Source: Coptodactyla brooksi (Eukaryota; Arthropoda; Insecta; Coleoptera; Scarabaeidae). From it: a DNA stretch of 25,029 bases. Location: contig JAWQRM010000277.1 in assembly GCA_033557675.1 (NCBI GenBank), positions 1-25,029 of the forward strand, given 5' to 3'. A program made the translations under genes and the position numbers. Positions within the stretch are counted from its first letter, which is position 1, and the number at the start of each line of letters is the position of its first letter. Positions 19,185 through 25,029 of the stretch are shown one piece after another. A model generated the notes under the pieces. That model saw nothing but the letters and a program-made list of their open reading frames with translations. It was not told the origin of the DNA and searched no databases.

Positions 19185-19382
19185 GTTAAATGTTTCAGTT
19201 GAAGTCTTTTGTAAGTTAAAACAAAATTTCACACGCACACGCTGTTCTCTTTTCCTATCTATTGTAAAAATCGCAGCGCGACACGAATGCACTTTCACAC
19301 AAACGTAAATAACAAACCAACTATACAATGTAACACGTAGTAACTTGCAGCACAGTATCGTGAGACATGTGCCTATTGCCAT
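19185..19382 (-). pseudogene. mariner transposase N-terminus, right arm
   Basis: On the reverse strand an open frame from 19382 ends in IDRKREQRVRVKFCFNLQ, then KTSTETFN, the inverted counterpart of the left arm. The start Met is replaced by Ile (ATA). The ~40 residues upstream are translated leader and terminal repeat, not protein. It runs into the array and stops. Confidence 0.8.
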
Positions 19383-19562
19383 CTATCGATGCAAGCCTGC
19401 AGTATTTTGCGTTTTCGATGTACAGAGTTAGTTCGGGAGCTATTCGATCGCACCTCGTACTTGCGAAGTCGTCAGCGTATGGGATTTATATTATATGATA
19501 TGATCTGTGCGAGAACAACATAAACATAGACCCATTCGAATATGTTTCTCCATTTTCTACTC

Positions 19563-19803
19563 TTGCCAGCTAATGAACCCACAATTAATGACCAGCTGTC
19601 TTTTTTCCTCCTAAAAAGAGATTTCTGTTGCATTTAAAAGTATTTTGGACAACATACAAATTCAATCTCGCTTGACTATGTGTTCTGGGAAATACAAGTG
19701 AGTTTTAAAGGATTTACTATAGGGGGCGTTCTTATTGAACCGCATAGGGCCATATTGTAAACACATTCATGTTAAATCATCGTCATTAGGCTTGTTTTTT
19801 CGA
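19563..19803 (+). repeat. dispersed ~240-bp repeat, copy 2
   Basis: Direct-oriented counterpart of 9917-10152: gccagctaatga at the start, agatttctgttgcatttaaa, caatctcgcttga, catattgtaaacacattcat and cgtcattaggctt at the end. It lies about 130 bp beyond the foldback element. Confidence 0.8.
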
Positions 19804-20099
19804 CCCAGAATTCGTATGCTGACAGAAAGATGGGAAAATGTAGTGGATAGCGATGGACTATACCTTGGCTAAAATATATGGTACTTTATTTTTCACATAA
19901 TTAGCTCAAATTTTCCATAAAGCTCCAATTTTCAGAAAAAAATCCTTTGAAGATCTATTTAAAAATCTTTAAAGAATTCAGACTCAGGTCTTTCGAAAGG
20001 ACTGTAGACGGTATATATTGGTATGGCAAAACTAGCAAAACGATAGCTAAACTAATAACGGTAACTAGCTACCGATCCAACTGGTTTTATTTCCGCACT

Positions 20100-20640
20100 A
20101 TCCTTATTGATAAGTCATAAATCGCGAGCTAGTTGTGATTCCAAGGACCCTGGATGCGCCAATTTAACGAAGCAAATCTCGGGGCATTTGCCGCGCATTC
20201 GATAATTAAGTTAATCTGGTCTACCAAGAGCCGCAGTTGGAATCAATTAGGCAGTAACAGCAAAAATTGCGTGAGCTTAAGCGAGCGGTTTGTCCACTGC
20301 CAGGCATGGCCATTATTATCTCGACTCCGTCGTCCTCGTTATGATTCTCGCTCCCTGATCTCGGACCGATCAGGCAGGGCACACACTAAATCTTTTCTTA
20401 TGCGTTCTGGGAAAACGTCGTCGATAATTACACCTGCACGATAGGCATTTTTTGCCGGTTTAATTAGCGCTGCCGGCACTGGACCCGTCCGTACATTAAT
20501 AATTTCCATATTTAACGTCCATTAATGTAAAATATCTGCAGCTGAGACGTATTCGTCGCAGGTTACGGATCCACTTATCTCGATCAGCGCTTCTAAAGAA
20601 GTTTGACTTTTAGCGACCAGTGATATGGAAAAGTCGGTGG
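20100..20640. other. GC/CpG-richer island, candidate conserved noncoding DNA
   Basis: Repeat-free and GC-richer, with TAATTAG near 20461, paired CATTAAT motifs near 20493 and 20520, and a CAGCTG E-box near 20539. The 96-codon plus frame (20154-20444) has no recognisable domain and is read as chance. Similar in texture to the islands at 7020 and 12170. Confidence 0.4.
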
Positions 20641-20927
20641 TAAAGTTCCAGTAGTTACGGAACACTTGAATTCGCTTGTTTGGTAAATAAGTGGGATGTC
20701 GAGATGAGCTATAAATATCTCCATTGCACCGTCCAAAATAGTAAAAAAAGCAACTATTTTATTTTATTCATGGTAATTTCTTTAACTAAACTGATTTTCT
20801 TCTATTTCTTTTTAGATCCTGCATTATTCCAATATATTGGCTTCGATTCTTGCTTATGTTTGCTCTTACTTTTTTTCGCTGCTAATGTACAATTCAACTG
20901 TGCATCTGAAAGTGTAGATTTCACACA

Positions 20928-20965
20928 TTAGAAGAAATGGAGATCTATGGTCTCGTCGTCACTAG
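20928..20965 (+). repeat. 38-nt hairpin-containing motif, copy 1
   Basis: ttagaagaaatggagatcta followed by tggtctcgtcgtcactag. It differs from 23565-23602 at 4 of 38 positions. The centre is a short hairpin (gagatc / ggtctc) preceded by GAAA and followed by GTCGTC. It abuts the 3' end of Penelope-like copy A. Confidence 0.75.
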
Positions 20966-21552
20966 AACTAACAAACACCTCACCACAACACTAATGTTTT
21001 AAAACTCAGACCCTAATATTTATATACCTACCAAAATTACTTCTGAATGGGTTCACTTACTTATAATTAGCTTTTAATTAATTTGACCTTCCACTTCTTA
21101 GATAAAAAAGGATCGAGGAAGGTAAAGGGGCAGGACCGTTATTAAATATTTCATTTTTGTTTTTAAAAATGGCTTTCCTCTACGACAAGCTGATCATTTG
21201 AATTAACTTGTTTAATTAATTACATTTTATCGTTTATCCTGTGGTTAGGAGTAATCATGTGGGCAGCCACACTGGATTTCTCTGGTTTATAATTTTTAAA
21301 GTGTTCTTTATACCTGATTTTAAGAGACCTATACGTGTGCCCGATGTAACTTTTATCGCAATTAGTGCAACTTATTTTATAAATCCCCGATTTGCCTATT
21401 AAGTCCATCTTATCTTTTGGATTACCTAACCGACTTTTAAGAGTATTGTTATTAGTAAATGCTACTTCAAGTAGATAATGCTACGTAAGTCGATTTTAAA
21501 TTTCTTTTCCCTTAAAATATTATGTATTGTATTTGTATTAAACCCGTTATAC
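20966..21552 (-). pseudogene. Penelope-like element copy A, GIY-YIG endonuclease domain and 3' UTR
   Basis: On the reverse strand, from the junction at 21552, the frame reads NTIHNILREKKFKIDLRSI, then after a frame change EVAFTNNNTLKSRLGNPKDK, KSGIYKISCTNCDKSYIGHT, YRSLKIRYKEHFKNYKPEKS and SVAAHMITPNHRI, with a stop at 21220-21222. GIY at the first strand, YIG about 10 residues later, a conserved Arg (SLKIRYKEH) and a Cys pair between are the GIY-YIG endonuclease signature. This domain is fused to the reverse transcriptase in Penelope-like elements. Downstream, SNDQL.V.ES continues in frame past the stop, and a 3' UTR with taattataagtaagtg and gtgtttgttagttct runs to 20966. The reverse transcriptase core is absent. 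Confidence 0.85.
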
Positions 21553-21856
21553 AGGGTGATTCGAATAAGAATCGACACAGAGCAAGAGCATGTAAGGAAA
21601 GCTAAACTATGATGATTTAACCCAACTTACCTCTATACCAAGTTGTACCCCTTGAGAAGTTATAGCCCTTCAAAGTGAGGTTAAAAATTTAAAAAATAAT
21701 ATCTCAATAATACTTTAACTTAGGAAACTCAAATTTGGTAGACGTTCGGAGTGTATTTATCTTTCTGTAAGTAGAGGTCAGTTTAGAGGGTTGCAAGAAA
21801 TTTAATAAACTATTATTCTATTTTATGGCAAATTTAATTTTAAAACTTTTTTTATT
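21551..21856. repeat. uncharacterised repeat fragment starting ACAGGGTG
   Basis: Both neighbouring Penelope-like copies break off at its edges. It starts with acagggtgattcgaataaga, a start typical of many insect transposon or repeat ends, and runs to about 21856 without a coding block. It may have inserted between, or been captured by, the Penelope-like copies A and B. Confidence 0.45.
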
Positions 21857-22191
21857 GATAAAATAGAATCGATTAAGCAAGTAAATTCAAATAATTAACT
21901 TGAAGCAGTGCAGAGCCTAGAAATTTTCAAAATCAAAAATAAACTATTTAATAACGGTCCTGCCCCTATACCTGCCTCGATTTTTTTTTTGATCTGGTAA
22001 GTAGAAAGACACCGTAATTAAAACCTAATTATAAGTAAGTGGACCTATTAATTAAAAAGTAATTAGGGTAGGTATATAAGTCTTTTTTATTTTAGTTGTT
22101 CCTTCTCCTGAAGACCGTTTATTCCATAAATTTAACCATATGTTGAATTTTAATACGTTAGTGTTGTGATTAAAGTGTTTGTTAGTTCTGG
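21857..22191 (+). pseudogene. Penelope-like element copy B, extreme C-terminus and 3' UTR
   Basis: The plus frame reads IKQVNSNN, a stop, SLEIF, KNKLFNNGPAPIPASI, then the shared 3' UTR (taattataagtaagtg, aggtatataag, gttagtgttgtg, gtgtttgttagttct). The NNGPAPIPASI block is common to all three copies. No endonuclease part is present. Head-to-head with copy A across the fragment at 21551. Confidence 0.8.
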
Positions 22192-23024
22192 TAGGTTTCA
22201 CATAACCCTCCTGGGAATAAGCGTTTGGTTAACATCAGTTTGCTTAAAAGCTTTTATGAGCTGCCGAGTCTCATACTCATATACTAATATATGAACTCAT
22301 ATATGAAAACTGGTTTTCAAAATTCTACTGTGGCCATCTGAATTGAATAGATTCAGCTGCTGTTATATTTCTACATTACACGTTATACTATATTTATTTG
22401 CGTTTTCTTAGAAATTGGACCTTCTAAATCCTACTACTTATCAGTTTCCTTTCCGTGAAGATGGCGTCCAGTCATCTATCTGGATGTATTCTCTCATTGT
22501 GTAACTTTTTCATTTTTATCTTATATTCGAATAGCGTCTTGGTGGTTGTTTTTCGTGCTAGTTTCGATGTCGGGAAGGTGGTTTCTGCTTTTCAAGTTTG
22601 CGCTACGGTCATATAGGTGGCGTTGTCCTGTCATATATCAGTAATTTGTTTTTTGTACTTTTTGTTTGATCTTCTTTTGGTTGTCTTTTGGCTTTGTTTC
22701 TTTTGGGAAATTGTTGTTCACCTTGTAACGGGTTCGTTTCTAATTCGATTTGGATCTTGGATTTTTCGGCTTTTAGATTGTTGGCGCTACTTCTATAATT
22801 TAGAAGTTTTGGTATTTTATTTTTAATTGGAAAATGTTTGATACTTATTATCCCTGCACCACTGTTATTGAGAACTACTGATTTTTAAGCATAGTAGTGA
22901 CCCAATAAAAGGGGCACTATGTTTAATGTAGGGGAGGGGTGTACGATGGGGTAAAAATCTTAGTCCGTAAGAAGTAAATTGTTCCACTCTTGAATATTTA
23001 TTCTATCCATTACCTGTAATTACG
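22192..23024. other. spacer with strongly T-rich plus strand
   Basis: 22600-22830 is T/G-rich, so the reverse strand is A-rich like a retroelement coding strand, but no protein block can be read. ATATGA/TCATATA inverted pieces occur at 22270-22305. Nothing else is supported. Confidence 0.35.
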
Positions 23025-23235
23025 GTGTTAGGTCGGCACACAGACGATCGTAGTTTAATGCTTCGACATCGAGCGAAGCTAAAATGCCGTCAAGCAGCTT
23101 CCGTTCACTAAAACCCGAAATCGCGATGGAGCGTACCCGAACGTATGTTCATCTCTCTCTCCCTCTTTCCATCAGATTCGATGTGGTGGCTCGTAATTAC
23201 TTGGAAAATTGGTTGGCGTTCGGTATATTGATACT
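23025..23235. promoter_or_regulatory. small CpG-rich island, candidate regulatory element
   Basis: About 200 bp with dense CpG, a CTCTCTCTCC pyrimidine tract (GAGA-type on the reverse strand) at 23152-23165 and GTAATTAC at 23191-23198. No coding frame. GAGA tracts and homeodomain cores are typical of insect regulatory DNA, but this is suggestive only. Confidence 0.35.
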
Positions 23236-23564
23236 TGTAGCTTAGCATCTCTAAATAAATAGGGGGCTCAATCATGAAATAAGAATAGTTGAGCCTCCTT
23301 TTACATCATAAGCTTGCTACAGCCGGTAATGGAAAATTAGAAGGATTATGTTACGGCAGAAGGAAAAAGCTTATACCGGATTTAGATGGATACTGGATAT
23401 TGGAATTAGATCCTCGGCACTGCATACAAAGCTGGGGAGCTGGTAAATGTGCTTTACTGACATTTATTCTATATAGAAGCAGACAAATAATAATTACAAA
23501 AAATACATTCGTTTTAAATCATCAAACTTAATGATGGAATATACTTTCCAATAGCATTGTTTTG
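23236..23564. other. spacer with one unrecognised short frame
   Basis: An 80-codon plus frame (23289-23531) has a non-repetitive first half, including a CYGRRKKLIPDLDGYW segment, and looks less random than the A/T-driven frames elsewhere. I recognise no family and make no gene call. An imperfect 10-bp inverted repeat (gggggctcaa / ttgagcctcc) lies at 23261-23306. Confidence 0.3.
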
Positions 23565-23602
23565 TTAGAAGAAACGGAGACCTGTGGTCTCGTAGTCACT
23601 AG
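23565..23602 (+). repeat. 38-nt hairpin-containing motif, copy 2
   Basis: ttagaagaaacggagacctg followed by tggtctcgtagtcactag. The perfect hairpin gagacc-tgt-ggtctc is preceded by GAAAC and followed by GTAGTC. It lies 10 bp upstream of Penelope-like copy C on the same strand, at a position where a Penelope-like pseudo-LTR or 5' end could be. Confidence 0.75.
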
Positions 23603-23612
23603 TAAATGATAC

Positions 23613-24098
23613 TTTAAAATCGAGAAGTGTTTACTAACTTCTAACATTACTGATGACAACACTATTAAAAATCGGTTAGGTGATTCAAAAGATAAAATAG
23701 ATTTAATAACAAATCGGGAATTTATAAAATAAGTTACATCAATTACAATAAAAGTTACATCGGGCAAACGCATAGGTCTCTTAAATTAAGGTATAAAGAG
23801 ATAAGGTATGGTTTATTATAATTATATGGTTTATAATATTTAAATCACGTTAAAAATTATAAACCAGAGAAATCTAGTGTGGCTGCCAACATGATTACTC
23901 TTAATCACAGGATAAATGATAAAATAGAATTGATTAAATAAGTTAATTCAAATAATCAACTTGACCCAGCGGAAAGCCTAGACTTTTTTAAAAACAAGAA
24001 CAAAGTATTTAATAACGGCCCTGCCCCTATACCTGCCTCGATCCTTTTTGAACTGATAGGTAGAAGGACAAAGTAATTAAAATCTAATTATAAGTAAG
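23613..24098 (+). pseudogene. Penelope-like element copy C, GIY-YIG domain to 3' UTR
   Basis: Homology to copy A starts at tttaaaatcga (23613). The frame gives IKNRLGDSKDKIDLI, then after a one-base shift KSGIYKISYINYNKSYIGQT (GIY and YIG motifs intact, but the two Cys seen in copy A are Tyr), HRSLKLRYKE, an A/T-rich insertion of about 45 bp, then KNYKPEKSSVAANMITLNHR, INDKIELIK, a stop, LDPAESLDFFKNKNKVFNNG and PAPIPASILFELIGRRTK with a stop. The end matches copies A and B. Frameshift, stop and insertion make it non-functional. Confidence 0.85.
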
Positions 24099-25029
24099 AA
24101 TTGCCTCGCTTACTCAAAGTGATAAGCAAAAATTGTATCTTATATTTCTGGAATACTTTATACAGGAGTGGTATGACTAAAATCAATAATGGGGATAATC
24201 AGTGGCGTGTAAAACCGTTGGCGTATTTAATCTTTTATTAAGGAATTCTTACGCCATAACGCATCCTGTTGGTCCATAAACACCATTTTGCGGTAGCGTA
24301 CAAGAACATTAAATGAAACAAGTATAACCTCAAATAATTAACAATTAAAATCACCACGTAGTTGCGAAGTTATGAAAATAACTGTAGAAAATAAATGGCA
24401 GTTTACGTTGTAGTAAGTTGCAAAACTTGCTATAGAGTTAAAAACAAATGCTACACAAAAGTTCTAATTATGTGAACTAATTTGGCACATGCTATTAGTG
24501 TAACTATATATACGATTTTCATTTTGTATTATCAATCTAATTGTTTGGTCGTAAATGTGCTTCTTTCTTGATAAATTTGACCATGTTCTTTGATAAACAT
24601 GGCAAAAAAAGAAATTAAGGTAAAAAAGCTAACGTACCTAACAAATTTAGATAAAACCCTTTATTTATCATAGTGGTAGGATTATAGATGTCTACTAGAG
24701 CAATTTTTTCACCCTTCAAATAATAAACGTGTATCCCCACAGGTCTGAACATGTGTCCCAAAATGCTCATATTTCGATTTACAGGATGTAATTTATTTCA
24801 TTAAAATTAAAAGTTTTAATTATTTTTTTGTGCAAATAATTTTTAACAGTACTAAAAGCACCCATTATGAAATTATAAAAAAAGATCCTGCGTACAAATA
24901 TTGCATGGGCGTAAAAATATTCACTGGCAAGCAATAACAGGTATTTTAATTTCTTTCTTAAAATTTCTAATCTCAAAAGCTTAATTATTTAAAAAAGGCT
25001 GAAGAAAAGCTTTGTATATTTTGTAATAT
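24099..25029. other. AT-rich stretch, nothing recognised
   Basis: Only short chance frames and a small inverted pair (ccatgtt / aacatgg, 24581-24603). No transposon block, RNA gene or GC-rich island found. Confidence 0.45.

Larger units (their letters stand above)
17612..19428. mobile_element. mariner-derived foldback element with a two-directional 20-bp repeat array
   Basis: Outer inverted arms of ~240 bp (17612-17850 and 19185-19428) begin acgctgtacatcg on the left and, read inwards from the right, actctgtacatcg; they stay alignable to the end. TA flanks both sides (17610-17611 and 19429-19430), as for Tc1/mariner insertions. Both arms contain a mariner transposase N-terminus reading inward: DRKKEQRLCMKYCVNL on the left, DRKREQRVRVKFCFNL on the right. 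So both ends derive from the 5' end of an autonomous mariner; no 3' end or catalytic domain is present. The interior is a ~1.3-kb array of a ~20-bp unit that changes orientation near 18185. The structure recalls Drosophila foldback elements, where long termini hold short repeats, but here the terminus is recognisably mariner. Confidence 0.88.

Noticed and set aside
20800..20822. Splice acceptor (pyrimidine tract followed by AG) marking a host exon
   Set aside because: Such tracts are frequent in T-rich DNA and the following frame has no conserved protein signature or matching donor.
22617..22826. 69-codon hydrophobic frame as a small membrane protein
   Set aside because: Phe/Leu/Val-rich translation of T-rich DNA, no family match and no supporting context.
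23289..23531. 80-codon frame containing GLCYGRRKKLIPDLDGYW as a possible small gene
   Set aside because: No recognised family, no splice or promoter context and no second exon. Kept only as a remark in the spacer entry.

Overview
The window looks like intergenic or intronic DNA from an insect nuclear genome. It is AT-rich, with long A/T runs and no bacterial gene layout. Nearly every recognisable coding stretch is a decayed transposable element: mariner-type transposases, CENP-B/Tigger-like transposases, non-LTR retrotransposons and Penelope-like elements. I find no convincing exon of a host gene, no rRNA, no CRISPR array and no confident tRNA. The insect assignment is an inference from this element mix; I cannot name the order or species.

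Layout. 1-163 is the 3' end of a mariner element. 272-900 is a broken DDE transposase. 1009-1860 is a CpG-richer island. 2734-4427 holds copies of a dispersed repeat around a reverse-strand CENP-B/Tigger-like fragment. 5590-6110, 7020-7570, 8905-9410, 12170-12680, 20100-20640 and 23025-23235 are further GC/CpG-richer islands without repeats, which look like candidate conserved noncoding or enhancer DNA. Between them lie a reverse-strand mariner (7985-8464), a Tigger-like tail (9725-9885), a ~240-bp dispersed repeat (9917-10152, second copy 19563-19803), a mariner N-terminus (10205-10650), decayed LINE sequence (to 11829), a reverse-strand RTE-like LINE (13217-14310) and a nearly full-length mariner (14447-15673).

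The most striking object is 17612-19428. This ~1.8-kb foldback element carries at each end, in inverted orientation, about 240 bp of a mariner 5' end: terminus, leader and the first ~26 codons of transposase. The interior is a ~1.3-kb array of a ~20-bp unit that switches strand near 18185. TA dinucleotides flank it, and it sits in the (TAA)n tail of an older LINE. If transcribed it would fold into a very long hairpin RNA carrying mariner sequence. The 20966-24098 region holds three 3' ends of one Penelope-like family, two with GIY-YIG endonuclease remains.

A second theme runs through the window: many near-perfect inverted repeats with spacers of only a few bases (5501, 8175, 13348, 16278, 16331, 17404). 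Three of them interrupt transposon reading frames as inverted duplications, which is the footprint expected of template-switch replication. No genes here work together as a pathway. The biology is transposon decay around sparse candidate regulatory islands.
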